This document shows, one piece after another, positions 19,387 through 27,660 of a DNA stretch of 64,000 nucleotides. The stretch lies in assembly GCA_051004015.1 (NCBI GenBank), contig JBPCKT010000149.1:1-64000 (forward strand). Direction: 5' to 3'. The stretch is from SXOA01 sp051004015. GTDB lineage: Bacteria > Planctomycetota > Planctomycetia > Pirellulales > Pirellulaceae. The notes below the pieces were generated by a model. The model saw only the letters and a program-made list of their open reading frames with translations. It was not told the origin of the DNA and made no database searches. The stretch's first letter is position 1. The number at the start of each line of letters is the position of its first letter. A program made the translations under genes and the position numbers.

Positions 19387-20847
19387 TCATTCCGGCAGGG
19401 GCTTGCCTTTGGTTTCGGGGGCAAACGGCAGTGCGATCAGGCCAATCAAGAAGACAGCGCACATCGTGACGCCGGCCCAACGGAATCCCTGCTCGTAACC
19501 ATTCGCCTGGGTGTAAATCGCCTTCGTCATAAACCCGAGCGTGAACGGGCCAACGGCAGCCACCAAGCGGCCAACGTTGTAGCAGAAGGAAGTTCCGGTG
19601 CTTCGCAGGCGCGTGGGAAAGAGCTCGGGAAAATAAATCGCATAACCTCCAAACAAGGCGAGCTGGCAGAAACCCATGAGCGGGATCATCCAGAAAATCT
19701 CGCTGAACTCGGAAAGGTACGCGAACACCAGCGCGGTGGAGAGCATGGCGGCCACAAAAGCCACGGCAAACGCCGGCTTGCGGCCGGTATAGTGCGTAAT
19801 GTGACTGTAAGCGTAGATGCCAAAGAAGCCGCCCAGATTCTGGAGGATAGAGGTAATTCCAATCCACACCGCAACCTTGGAAGTGATCTGATCCGCCGGA
19901 ACTCCGGCTGCCTTGAAGTGATCGGTAAGCACCGGATTGAGCAGATCGAATGAGAAGAACCCAATTCCCCATAACCCAACAACGCCGGAAAAACCCAGGG
20001 CCAGACCGACCAGGGCGTTGTACCGCAGGGTCGGATCGCCAAACAACTCGCGAAACGAACCAAGCTGTTTGGCAACCACGCCCTCCTTGCGTGCGGCTTG
20101 CCACTTTTCCGGCTCTTTGAGTTTGCTGCGGATGAGTATGGCCAGGAGCGCGGGAAGGGTGCCGATGACGAACATGATTCGCCAGGCTTTGATGGGGGAA
20201 TCGCCGGTGGTGGCCAGCTCGTGAAGTGATCCGCCGGGAGCTTCCGCAAAACCCAAAGAGATACTGATAAGTGCTGCCGTAATGTTTCCTACCGCCGAGA
20301 GTGCCTGCAGCATGCCCAGGGCGAAAGGCCTGGCCCGCGACGGCATGACCTCCGCGACCAGGGCCACGCCGACGGCGAATTCGCCTCCCACGCCAAGGCC
20401 GGTCAAGAAACGATAGAACGAAAAGTCCCAGATACTGGTGGAAAACGCGCTCAATCCCGTACAGAACGAGTAAATCAGAATCGTCCAGAGCATCACTCTA
20501 GCTCGGCCGATTCGATCTCCCAGGATGCCGAAAAACAGCCCACCTATCGCCCATCCCACCAGGAAAATCGCCGTCGTCACTCCGCCGTAATAGAATTTGT
20601 CCTCCTTCGTGGGCTCGATTTTCTTCGTCTCGCCGGTCGCTTTGTCGACTTCGTAGGTCGCCAACAACTCGGTCATTGCCGGAATTCGCGCCAAATTGAA
20701 AAGCTGCTGGTCCATCGTGTCGAACAACCAGCCGAGCGCCGCCACCAGCAGCACAAACCAGTGATATCTCGTCAGCAGCGTATACCACGGGCGATTATCG
20801 GAGGGATCGTCAGGTGCGGCGGGAGAGGCTTCATCGAACGTATGCAT
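19387..20847 (-). CDS. MFS transporter, sugar/organic-acid symporter type
   Basis: A 486-residue protein. I chose ATG 20847 (MHTFDEASPAAPDDPSDNRP), preceded by AAGG, over an upstream start that adds 35 low-complexity residues. About 12 transmembrane segments are expected. MFS signatures include FGILGDRIGRARVM after the second helix, and FYRFLTGLGVGGEFAVGVAL with AEVMPSRARPFALG, the typical sugar-porter/AAHS pattern. A central hydrophilic loop (RSKLKEPEKWQAARKEGVVA) separates the halves. The loop between helices 1 and 2 (ELLATYEVDKATGETKKIEP) is periplasmic and unusually charged. Substrate is not readable; sugars or carboxylates are likely from the subfamily. Confidence 0.9.
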   Translation of the reverse strand: MHTFDEASPAAPDDPSDNRPWYTLLTRYHWFVLLVAALGWLFDTMDQQLFNLARIPAMTELLATYEVDKATGETKKIEPTKEDKFYYGGVTTAIFLVGWAIGGLFFGILGDRIGRARVMLWTILIYSFCTGLSAFSTSIWDFSFYRFLTGLGVGGEFAVGVALVAEVMPSRARPFALGMLQALSAVGNITAALISISLGFAEAPGGSLHELATTGDSPIKAWRIMFVIGTLPALLAILIRSKLKEPEKWQAARKEGVVAKQLGSFRELFGDPTLRYNALVGLALGFSGVVGLWGIGFFSFDLLNPVLTDHFKAAGVPADQITSKVAVWIGITSILQNLGGFFGIYAYSHITHYTGRKPAFAVAFVAAMLSTALVFAYLSEFSEIFWMIPLMGFCQLALFGGYAIYFPELFPTRLRSTGTSFCYNVGRLVAAVGPFTLGFMTKAIYTQANGYEQGFRWAGVTMCAVFLIGLIALPFAPETKGKPLPE

Positions 20848-20953
20848 GGAGGGGCCTTCCGGGCTAAGGGCGAGTAGGAACAGCAGTGTAAGGGGCAGGG
20901 GGGGACGGTTCAAGTTGGAGCGGAGAAGGTGGGGCGGTGACGGCCGCAGCACC

Positions 20954-20980
20954 GAGTACTGAGTACCGAGTACTGATTGG
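20954..20980 (+). repeat. GAGTACT heptamer array
   Basis: Three 7-mers (GAGTACT, GAGTACC, GAGTACT) followed by a partial unit GATTGG, located between the divergent MFS and sigma genes. Confidence 0.75.
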
Positions 20981-21010
20981 TCCTACGTCCATCAAAGGCC
21001 GCCCATCAAA

Positions 21011-21065
21011 GTCCCAGTCCCCAGTCCCCAGCCCCCAGTCCCCAGCCCCCAGTCCCCAGCCCCGA
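21011..21065 (+). repeat. CCCCAGT/CCCCAGC heptamer array, G4-prone on the minus strand
   Basis: About seven tandem 7-mers of CCCCAGT or CCCCAGC type. The complementary strand reads GGGG(N3) repeated, which fits a G-quadruplex pattern. The array ends about 50 bp before the ECF sigma start. The unit matches the CCCCART class of cyanobacterial STRR heptamers. Confidence 0.85.
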
Positions 21066-21117
21066 ACCCCGTTTTTTTTCCCCTTCCCTGAGAAAAACCG
21101 AGCCGTTTGTCGTCATA

Positions 21118-21654
21118 ATGGTGCTGAGGGGGGAGAACCTGGTGAGTCCGCTGCTGACGCCTGAGGCACTTGGCCGCCTGCTCGATGAGCATGGGGGGGC
21201 GCTGGTGTTGTTTGCGGCCCAGTGGACGGACTCGCCGGACGACTGCGTGCAAGAGGCCTTCATCGAGCTCACGCGGCAAAAGGAGCTTCCCCGCTGCATT
21301 ACGGCGTGGCTCTACCGCGTGGCTCGCAACAAAGCCATCAGCATGTCCCGCTCCGCCTGGCGAAGGCGGCGACATGAAACGCTCGCGGGTGCCCTGGTTC
21401 CCGCCTGGACCTGTGAGGAGGACCGCCCCCCGGTCGAGAAGGAAGAACTGGCGGCGGCGATTCAATCGCTGGACGAGGGATTGCGCGAAGTCATCGTCGC
21501 TCGGATTTGGGGCGGCCTGAATTTCGAACAGATTTCCGAGGTGGTCGGTGCGTCCATCAGCACCGCTCACCGGCGTTATGAAGCAGGGCTCAAGGCCCTG
21601 CGTGAAAGGTTGAAACTGCCATGTCCGATCAAGACGGCGACTTGCCCGAAATGA
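21118..21654 (+). CDS. ECF-type RNA polymerase sigma factor
   Basis: A 178-residue protein. I chose ATG 21118 (MVLRGENLVSPLLTPEALGR) because upstream in-frame sequence is only the CCCCAGT array. Region 2 is recognisable in VLFAAQWTDSPDDCVQEAFI and CITAWLYRVARNKAISMSRS. Region 4 is in LREVIVARIWGGLNFEQISE and VVGASISTAHRRYEAGLKAL (helix-turn-helix). It directs RNA polymerase to an unknown regulon. The next gene overlaps it by 34 bp and encodes a likely membrane anti-sigma partner. Confidence 0.92.
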   Translation: MVLRGENLVSPLLTPEALGRLLDEHGGALVLFAAQWTDSPDDCVQEAFIELTRQKELPRCITAWLYRVARNKAISMSRSAWRRRRHETLAGALVPAWTCEEDRPPVEKEELAAAIQSLDEGLREVIVARIWGGLNFEQISEVVGASISTAHRRYEAGLKALRERLKLPCPIKTATCPK

Positions 21655-22298
21655 ACGAGCACCCGCCCGGTGAAGGCGAACCGCTCGAGGTCTGCCCCAT
21701 CGACCCCGAGGAGCGGCTGGATACCGAGCGGGTGCTCGGTCTGTTCGCGCCGCGCACCCCGCGACTGAAGCGAGAGCGGCTGCTGGCGCTGGTGGCGAGC
21801 GTGCGCCGCGAAGTCGAGCCAGGCTCGAAATCGACGGTCCACTTTCGCACGCCGTGGTACTGGCCGGCGGCGACGGCGGTGATGACGGCGACTTCCCTTT
21901 CGCTGGCGGTGCTGCTGGTCGTGCGAGCCAATGCCGAGCCGTCGGTGCGCGTCGAGTACCAGGAGCGAATCGTCTATCAGCCGGTCTATTTGCCGTCCGC
22001 GCCGCTGGTCGATTCACCGAAAGAAGAAGCGGTGGTCACGGTTCCTCAGCCCGATGCTGTTGTGACGAGAAATCCGACTCCTCAGGACGACTACTTGAAG
22101 AGTCGCCGCTTGGCCCTGGAGCAAGGGGTGGACGCGATGGAGTTTCGCCAGCCTTTGGCGCACGTGAGCATCCCCAATTCTCCGGCGACGCGCGAGGAAC
22201 TGCTCAGGCAGTTGGGACCGACGAACTCGCTCCGCGGTGGGATGAATCAATCGATGCGGACCGGAGTGACGAAGAGCTGGATTTGGCCGTCGTGGTGA
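21621..22298 (+). CDS. Single-span membrane protein, putative anti-sigma partner
   Basis: A 225-residue protein overlapping the ECF sigma gene by 34 bp in another frame. An acidic cytoplasmic N-terminus (MSDQDGDLPEMNEHPPGEGE), with LGLFAPRTPRLKRERLLALV, precedes one transmembrane segment near residues 85-105 (AATAVMTATSLSLAVLLVVR). An extracytoplasmic part of about 115 residues with no known domain follows. No zinc-binding HxxxCxxC motif is visible, so it is not a classical ZAS anti-sigma factor. Its role as sigma regulator is inferred from overlap and topology. Confidence 0.75.
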   Translation: MSDQDGDLPEMNEHPPGEGEPLEVCPIDPEERLDTERVLGLFAPRTPRLKRERLLALVASVRREVEPGSKSTVHFRTPWYWPAATAVMTATSLSLAVLLVVRANAEPSVRVEYQERIVYQPVYLPSAPLVDSPKEEAVVTVPQPDAVVTRNPTPQDDYLKSRRLALEQGVDAMEFRQPLAHVSIPNSPATREELLRQLGPTNSLRGGMNQSMRTGVTKSWIWPSW

Positions 22299-22345
22299 GA
22301 CCGTCATCTGGAAATGGAACAGAAAGCAACGAAGGAGTTAGGACA

Positions 22346-23944
22346 ATGAAACGATATGCAGCATTGAAATTGTGCGGCTATTTGGCGTCATTTTGCCTGG
22401 GGACGAGTTGTGCGGTTGCCCAATTGGGCGACCCGCAGCGACCGGACGGTGCTCAGGCCGACAAGTCAAAATCTCCCGCGGAAGCCGCCCCCTTTGACCC
22501 CCAGCGGCCGGATGAGAAAGCACCGCCGAAGGCCATCCAGCACAATCCCAGCCAGCCGCAGGTCATTCAGCTCACGCTGACACCAGCCCCCGAGCCCGTG
22601 CCAGCCCTCAAGTATGAGTTGCTCCCCAGTCCCGCGGAGCGGAAGCCAGGAAACGGAGCGACGAATTACTACCGCGCCATGTTGCACGCGCAGCAGGTCT
22701 TTAGCGCCATCCCCAAGGAAGATCGTGAGAAGTTTTACCGGGATTACAACGACTGGATTGAAAGGCCGCTAACAGAATTACCCAAAGAGGAAGTTGAAAA
22801 ATGGGTTGGTTACTACCGCCACGCGATGGCTGAAACCAAGACAGCCGCCTACCGCGAAGAGTGCCGGTTCAACCTGCGTCTGCAGGATTTGCGCGGCATG
22901 GAAACGATCAATTTATTGTTGCATGACTTTCAAAATGCCCGTGAGCTGGCTCGGGTTCTCCGCTTGCGGGCCCGATTGGAAGTCAGCAATGGCAAGCTGG
23001 ACGACGCCATTGAATCCTTGCGTCAAGGCTTTCAACTCGGGCGTGATGTCTCCGAGCCGGAATTGCTTGTCAATGGCCTCGTCGGCATCGCCATCGCCGG
23101 CACCATGCAGCACGAGCTAATCGAAATCATCGATCAACCCGGCTCCCCCAACCTGTATTGGGCGCTGGCCTCCCTGCCGCGGCCGCTGGTCGATATGCGG
23201 CGTGGGATGCGGTTCGAAATGGACATACCGGAGCGGATGTTCCCCTTCCTCAAGGACGCGGAAACCGCCCAGCGTACGCCCGAGGAGTGGCAGCGCCTGT
23301 TGGTGAATAGCCTAAATCAAATCACCGAAGTCGCCGACACTTCGGCTCGGACGCCCGAGTGGCAATCCCGCCTGGCGGCCACCGCCGCCCTGATGATGGT
23401 CTATCCCGACGCCAAGAAACGGCTTGTCGAGGAAGGCTTTGATCGCGAAGCACTGGAAAAAATGCCGGTGGCGCAAGTGGTGGCGATTCAAGCCTCGCGA
23501 GCGCAAAAGCGGGCGTATCACCAGGTGTTCAAGTGGGCCTCGCTTCCTTATTCTCAGCAAGGCACCAGGTCCGAAGAATCCATGAAGGAGTTGGTTGCCG
23601 AAAAGGGAGGCCCCGGTCAAATCACCCTCGCTGATCCGCTGACCCTGGTGCAATTGCTGCTCCCTGGGGTGCAATCTGCGATGATCGCGGAAGTCCGCCT
23701 GCAATCGACGCTGGCGGCTACCCAAACCATCGAAGCCTTGCGGATGCACGCCGCCGCCCATGCCGGACAGTTGCCCAAGACTCTGGCCGATGTCACCATA
23801 GTTCCCGTACCGCTCAACCCGGCCACCGACAAACCTTTTCCCTACGAACTCAAGGACGGCATCGCCACGCTCACGGTTCCCCCGCCAGCCGGTTCACCGG
23901 CAATGATGGGAAGATCGTATGTGATTCGAATGGAAGCCCGATAG
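22346..23944 (+). CDS. Exported hypothetical protein with DPQRP repeats
   Basis: A 532-residue protein starting MKRYAALKLCGYLASFCLGT, a signal peptide; AAGGAG lies eight bases upstream. Directly after the leader is a duplicated motif (GDPQRPDGAQADKSK, then FDPQRPDEKAPPKAI). The main body is helical, with a TPR-like stretch (NGKLDDAIESLRQGFQLGRD), and the C-terminus carries LRMHAAAHAGQLPKTLADVT, reminiscent of planctomycete exported proteins that end in a pseudopilin-like or PDZ-less tail. Function unknown. It follows the sigma/anti-sigma pair by 47 bp and could be under its control. Confidence 0.72.
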   Translation: MKRYAALKLCGYLASFCLGTSCAVAQLGDPQRPDGAQADKSKSPAEAAPFDPQRPDEKAPPKAIQHNPSQPQVIQLTLTPAPEPVPALKYELLPSPAERKPGNGATNYYRAMLHAQQVFSAIPKEDREKFYRDYNDWIERPLTELPKEEVEKWVGYYRHAMAETKTAAYREECRFNLRLQDLRGMETINLLLHDFQNARELARVLRLRARLEVSNGKLDDAIESLRQGFQLGRDVSEPELLVNGLVGIAIAGTMQHELIEIIDQPGSPNLYWALASLPRPLVDMRRGMRFEMDIPERMFPFLKDAETAQRTPEEWQRLLVNSLNQITEVADTSARTPEWQSRLAATAALMMVYPDAKKRLVEEGFDREALEKMPVAQVVAIQASRAQKRAYHQVFKWASLPYSQQGTRSEESMKELVAEKGGPGQITLADPLTLVQLLLPGVQSAMIAEVRLQSTLAATQTIEALRMHAAAHAGQLPKTLADVTIVPVPLNPATDKPFPYELKDGIATLTVPPPAGSPAMMGRSYVIRMEAR

Positions 23945-23980
23945 CCAACTTGCCCGAAGTATCCGCCCAGGAGAAATACC

Positions 23981-25573
23981 ATGAAATGCCTCCCTCGGTT
24001 TTGCCTTTCCCTTTCCCTTTCCCTTTCCCTTGCCTTCGCCCTTGCGCCGCTTCTTTCGTTCGCCCAAGATGGCGGCCTCGGCAGCGTTGCTCCGTTCGTC
24101 AATGCCGATACGGTGGCCATCGTCCGTGTGGACCTGAACAGAGTGGATATTCCCGCGACAATCAAATCCGTCACGGGATCCGTGCCAAAGGAACTGCTGG
24201 TGGGTGCCGATTTGAAGTCGGCGGAAACTCACGGGGTAGGCGTTCACAAGGCCCTGGTGGACAACGGCGTCAGCGAAGTATACGCCGTCTTGGGTCCGGT
24301 GGACCTCCGCCAGCCAGAAGAATCCTTTTTCATCGTCCTGCCGGTAACGAAGGGGAAGAATCCGCAGGATGTCATCGACGCGATTGCGAAAATCGCCGGA
24401 AATCCACCCGCTCCTGAGACGCTGTCGATTGTCAATAACACCATCTTGCTCGGCCCACCACCCAGGATGCAGGGGATCAAGGAAATGAAGTCCGCCCCGC
24501 GCCCCGACCTGGCCAAGGCGTTGGCAGCTTCCAAGGGTGCCACGATTCAAATCGCCGCGGCCCTCCACGACGATGTGCGGCGAGTATTGGCCGAATCGCT
24601 CGACAATCTCCCCAAGGAAATCGGCGGCGGCAGCGGGCAGGACCTGGCGGACGGCTTGCAGTGGCTGGCCATCGGCATCGACGCTCCTCCCAAGCTGTCC
24701 GTCACGCTCACGCTGCAAGCCAAGGACGCCAAATCGGCCCAACAGGTCCGCGGCACGCTCAGCACCGCGATGACTATGTTCGCCAATAACGAAGAGGCCA
24801 CCGCCAACTTCCCGCCGCTCAAAACGCTTCTGCCGCTGCTCCTGCCCGAAGCCAAGGGGGACAAGCTGGTCCTGGCGCTGACGGAGGAAAATGGCAAGGC
24901 CAAGAAAATCATGGACGAGCTGATCAAGCCCGCCGTGGTGGCTGCTCAGGCGGAAGCTGCGCGGATGCAGAGCGCCCATAATTTGAAGCAGATCATGCTG
25001 GCGATGCACATTTATCACGACACTTACCGCCACTTCCCCGCCGCCTACGGGATGAAGAAGGATGGGACGAAACTGCTCTCGTGGCGGGTTTATCTGCTGC
25101 CGTACCTGGAGCAGGACGCACTTTACAAGGAATTCCACCTCGATGAGCCGTGGGACAGCGAGCACAATAAAAAGCTGATTTCCCGGATGCCCAAAGTCTT
25201 CGCCTCGCCATCGCTCCCGGAAGAACTGGCGAAAAAGGGAATGGCCAGCTACGTCGTCCCCGTCGGCGAGAAGACGATTTTTGAAGGCAGCGAAGCGACC
25301 TCGTTCGCCAAAGTCACCGACGGCACCTCCAACACCATCGGCGTCTTGGAAGCCGATGCCGAGCACGCCGTGATCTGGACCAAACCCGACGATCTGAAAA
25401 TCGACTGGAAGGAGGCGAAGAAGGGTCTCCATTTCTGGAAGAGCGGCGCCAGTTCCGTGTTCCTCGCCGCGTTCGGCGACGGCAGCGTGCATGCCCTCAG
25501 CGAGAAACTTGACCCCGCCACGCTGAAAAGGCTGTTGCAGATGAACGACGGCGAACCGATTGGGGACTATTAG
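23981..25573 (+). CDS. Exported protein with C-terminal DUF1559-like domain
   Basis: A 530-residue protein with AGGAG seven bases before the ATG. The signal peptide contains the repetitive core LSLSLSLSLAFALA, encoded by a hexamer microsatellite. Residues about 30-310 form an unclassified alpha/beta part beginning FVNADTVAIVRVDLNRVDIP. Residues about 320-530 match the DUF1559 pattern: QSAHNLKQIMLAMHIYHDTY, FPAAYG, SWRVYLLPYLEQDALYKEFH, KVTDGTSNTIGVLEA and FLAAFGDGSVHALS. In DUF1559 proteins this domain normally follows a pseudopilin-like helix, which is absent here, so it has been moved onto a different N-terminus. Exact role unknown. Confidence 0.82.
   Translation: MKCLPRFCLSLSLSLSLAFALAPLLSFAQDGGLGSVAPFVNADTVAIVRVDLNRVDIPATIKSVTGSVPKELLVGADLKSAETHGVGVHKALVDNGVSEVYAVLGPVDLRQPEESFFIVLPVTKGKNPQDVIDAIAKIAGNPPAPETLSIVNNTILLGPPPRMQGIKEMKSAPRPDLAKALAASKGATIQIAAALHDDVRRVLAESLDNLPKEIGGGSGQDLADGLQWLAIGIDAPPKLSVTLTLQAKDAKSAQQVRGTLSTAMTMFANNEEATANFPPLKTLLPLLLPEAKGDKLVLALTEENGKAKKIMDELIKPAVVAAQAEAARMQSAHNLKQIMLAMHIYHDTYRHFPAAYGMKKDGTKLLSWRVYLLPYLEQDALYKEFHLDEPWDSEHNKKLISRMPKVFASPSLPEELAKKGMASYVVPVGEKTIFEGSEATSFAKVTDGTSNTIGVLEADAEHAVIWTKPDDLKIDWKEAKKGLHFWKSGASSVFLAAFGDGSVHALSEKLDPATLKRLLQMNDGEPIGDY
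24004..24031 (+). repeat. CTTTCC hexanucleotide microsatellite in a signal peptide
   Basis: Four to five consecutive copies of CTTTCC encode Leu-Ser dipeptides in the hydrophobic core of the DUF1559-like protein's signal peptide. Copy-number change keeps the frame and alters core length by two residues per unit. Confidence 0.85.
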
Positions 25574-25633
25574 CCTGGGTTAGCTCCTCGTGGGGTAGGC
25601 TTCCAGCCTGCCCGGAAAAAAGCATCCTCACGC

Positions 25634-25660
25634 GGCCCGGCCACGAGAAGTGGCCGGGCC
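25634..25660. terminator. Strong GC hairpin between convergent genes
   Basis: GGCCCGGCCAC and GTGGCCGGGCC form an 11-bp perfect stem around the loop GAGAA. It lies 61 bp after the DUF1559-like stop and 15 bp after the convergent DJ-1 gene's stop, fitting a bidirectional terminator, though no U-tract follows. Confidence 0.65.
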
Positions 25661-25674
25661 GACTTGTTGTCGAG

Positions 25675-26274
25675 TCAAGGTGAGTCGCGTCCCTCGCCGG
25701 GTCGCCACACATGCAGGTAGTCCATCTGCCTGGCCACGCGTCCCTGCGCTTCGGCTCCGGCCAGCCGAGCGACCAGGTACAGTCCCAGGTCGATTGCGGC
25801 GGTCACTCCTCGCGCGGTGACCACGTCGCCGGAATCCACCACTCGTTCCTCGAGCACTTGGCCACAATACAGTGCCAACTCGCTGTATGCATTCGGATGT
25901 GTCGTCGCCGGCCGTCCGGTCAAGAACCCGGCCGCACCGAGCAGCAACGCTCCGGTGCAGACCGATGCTTTGAGGCTCGCCGACTTTGCAGTCTGGAGCC
26001 ACTGGATGAAGGCCGTGTCGTGCTGAAGAGTCCGAGTCCCCTTTCCACCAGGCACGACCACCAGGTCGAAGCCGTCGAGCGTTTCACCCACAGAATCGGC
26101 TTGAAATCGCAGTCCCCGGTCATCCGTCACGAACTCCGTGGGCGCGCACACCCGCCACTCGAAATCAGGCAACACGTCCATCGACCGTAGCCGGCTGAGC
26201 GGGTCGTACACTCCCACGAAGTCGAGAGCGGTCATCCGGTCGAAAATGACGAAAGCCGTTCGCATCTGGTCCAT
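25675..26274 (-). CDS. DJ-1/PfpI (GlxA-like amidotransferase fold) protein
   Basis: A 199-residue protein of the ThiJ/DJ-1/PfpI superfamily. Motifs: MRTAFVIFDRMTALDFVGVY at the N-terminus, DLVVVPGGKGTRTLQHD, the nucleophile elbow ASVCTGALLLGAAGFLTGRP with the conserved Cys, and VTARGVTAAIDLGLYLVARL. It resembles isonitrile hydratase and GlxA-type domains without the C-terminal AraC helix-turn-helix. It is cytoplasmic; hydratase, glyoxalase or stress roles are known in the family and cannot be told apart here. The start may be M1 or the ATG nine bases later. Confidence 0.88.
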   Translation of the reverse strand: MDQMRTAFVIFDRMTALDFVGVYDPLSRLRSMDVLPDFEWRVCAPTEFVTDDRGLRFQADSVGETLDGFDLVVVPGGKGTRTLQHDTAFIQWLQTAKSASLKASVCTGALLLGAAGFLTGRPATTHPNAYSELALYCGQVLEERVVDSGDVVTARGVTAAIDLGLYLVARLAGAEAQGRVARQMDYLHVWRPGEGRDSP

Positions 26275-26408
26275 TGATCTCTAACTGGGGTTAAGCGCCT
26301 CGCGATCCTGCAACACGGCCGGCGCGTCTTCCAGTCTACTTGTTCTTACTGTCCTCACGGTCCCCGCGCGGAGCGTGAAAACTTGGAGAAAAGTGACCGG
26401 GGCTGGAA

Positions 26409-26447
26409 TTGCATTGTCCGACAAGTATCGTATAATGTCTGACAAGA
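26409..26447 (+). promoter_or_regulatory. Promoter and two palindromic operators of the RHH/PIN module
   Basis: -35 TTGCAT (26409-26414), 16-bp spacer, -10 TATAAT (26431-26436). Two near-identical palindromes flank the -10: TTGTCCGACAA (26415-26425) and TGTCTGACA (26437-26445). They sit within the direct repeat TGTC(C/T)GACAAG with a 21-bp period, two helical turns. This is the layout expected for autorepression by a ribbon-helix-helix antitoxin. Confidence 0.8.
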
Positions 26448-26456
26448 GCAAATCTC

Positions 26457-26699
26457 ATGAGCGGCCGCATTTCCATTCGCATCCCCAAGAAGCTGGAGCA
26501 AGGGGTCCAGAAACTCGTCCAATCGACCGGCAAGAGTGAGTCGGAGATAGTCCGCGCCGCCTTGGAAGACTACTGCCGCCGCCACGGGCGGGAACCGTCC
26601 TGCTACGATCTCGCGTCCAGCGCGGGAATCCTTGGTTGCGGCTCCGGACCCGCGGACCTCAGCTCCAATCCGAAATTCATGGAAGGCTTTGGGAAGTGA
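26457..26699 (+). CDS. Ribbon-helix-helix antitoxin
   Basis: An 80-residue protein. The N-terminus SGRISIRIPKKLEQGVQKLV, followed by GKSESEIVRAALEDYCRRHG, is a typical RHH (CopG/MetJ-like) DNA-binding fold: one beta strand and two helices. The C-terminal 30 residues (YDLASSAGILGCGSGPADLS, then NPKFMEGFGK) are of the flexible type that wraps a PIN toxin active site. The stop codon overlaps the toxin GTG start by four bases. Palindromes around the upstream promoter are its probable operators. Confidence 0.88.
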   Translation: MSGRISIRIPKKLEQGVQKLVQSTGKSESEIVRAALEDYCRRHGREPSCYDLASSAGILGCGSGPADLSSNPKFMEGFGK

Positions 26700-27130
26700 C
26701 TGCCGCCCTCTTCCAGCGGGTATTGCTCGATACCGGCCCCCTGGTCCCCATCCTCAACCGCGAAGATTCCCAGCACAACCGCTGCGTGGAAGCGCTGAAA
26801 GCGATTCGACCTCCGCTCCTGACCTCCTGGCCGGTGATCACGGAAGCAGCCTGGCTCCTGCGAAATCACCACGACCTGCTCGCCGGCCTCTATTCGCTGG
26901 CAGCCCGCAGCGTGCTAGAGATTCTGACGATTTCCCAAGATGAGTTGGCGGATATCGAGAAGCTCCTCAATCGCTACAAGTCTCTTTCCCCGCAACTCGC
27001 CGACCTGTCCCTCGTCCATCTGGCCCAGCGCGAAGGGCTGGAAGCCGTCTTCACCCTCGACCGCCGCGATTTCTCCGTTTACCGCCGCAAGGGACGAACG
27101 GGGTTTCGCCTGCTGCCGGACGACCGTTGA
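26696..27130 (+). CDS. PIN-domain toxin (VapC-like ribonuclease)
   Basis: A 144-residue protein starting at GTG 26696, with a GTGA overlap with the antitoxin stop. PIN acidic residues are in place: RVLLDTGPLVPIL (first Asp), SWPVITEAAWLLR (Glu), SPQLADLSLVHLA (Asp) and VFTLDRRDFSVYR (Asp). Toxins of this type are Mg-dependent endoribonucleases that cut tRNA or rRNA when the antitoxin is degraded. Length and order are intact, so the module looks functional, in contrast with the truncated PIN gene at 40229. Confidence 0.9.
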   Translation: MTAALFQRVLLDTGPLVPILNREDSQHNRCVEALKAIRPPLLTSWPVITEAAWLLRNHHDLLAGLYSLAARSVLEILTISQDELADIEKLLNRYKSLSPQLADLSLVHLAQREGLEAVFTLDRRDFSVYRRKGRTGFRLLPDDR

Positions 27131-27262
27131 TTTGTGCCCACTGGAAATCCGCCCCAAAACCACCGCGCAAGTCCGGGTGGGGATTGTGCTGACGGAGTTG
27201 TAAAGCAGAAACGCAGGGTTTCGCGGGCTCAGAAAAGTTGGAAAAATCTTCTCAACAGTCTA

Positions 27263-27291
27263 TTGACTGTGCCAACCTTGGTGTGTAATAT
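27263..27291 (+). promoter_or_regulatory. Sigma-70-like promoter with no downstream gene
   Basis: -35 TTGACT, 17-bp spacer, -10 TAATAT, followed by TGTACACATAGC. It points into 450 bp of non-coding sequence, which suggests a non-coding transcript. Confidence 0.6.
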
Positions 27292-27485
27292 ATTGTACAC
27301 ATAGCAAGGCCCCGCTGCGCGCATATTTGGGACGCAGTGGGAAGATCTTTGACAACCTGGTTGTTGATAGTCGGTACCTTCAGGCGAAAGGGGATGGTCG
27401 TTTTTTGTGACTTCCTCGCTCGCGCTGCGGATTGGTATCAGGCGTGGTGATTCTACGCTAGATACAGGCCGAGAAGCCGCCGTAA

Positions 27486-27660
27486 GTGCCTGTAAGTAAT
27501 GCACTTGCGAGTTGCCACTTGATACAAAATGTATCAAGAACAGGGTGATACATGCGGCCTATTGAAAAGTCCGTTGCCGCAAGTGCTTGCAGGCACACGG
27601 TTTACGGAGATTGTTGTCGCCAGAATGTATCAAAAAAGTGTTCGCAAAACCAGTATCAAG
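27486..27660. repeat. Inverted repeats and TGTATCA motifs in the non-coding region
   Basis: GTGCCTGTAAG...CACTTGC (27486-27508) pairs with GCAAGTGCTTGCAGGCAC (27579-27596). Between them lies the palindrome TTGATACA-AAA-TGTATCAA (27519-27537). GTGATACATG, AATGTATCAA and AGTATCAAGAAC follow, repeating the same core in both orientations. Confidence 0.7.

Noticed and set aside
20848..20952. N-terminal extension of the MFS transporter
   Set aside because: The 35 extra residues are low-complexity and the ATG at 20847 has a better start signal.
23894..25492. 532-residue minus-strand frame opposite the DUF1559-like gene
   Set aside because: The plus strand has signal peptide and DUF1559 motifs; this frame has neither.
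27229..27537. 102-residue minus-strand frame in the non-coding region
   Set aside because: No ribosome-binding site or family; it crosses the promoter and palindromes, so a coding role is unlikely.
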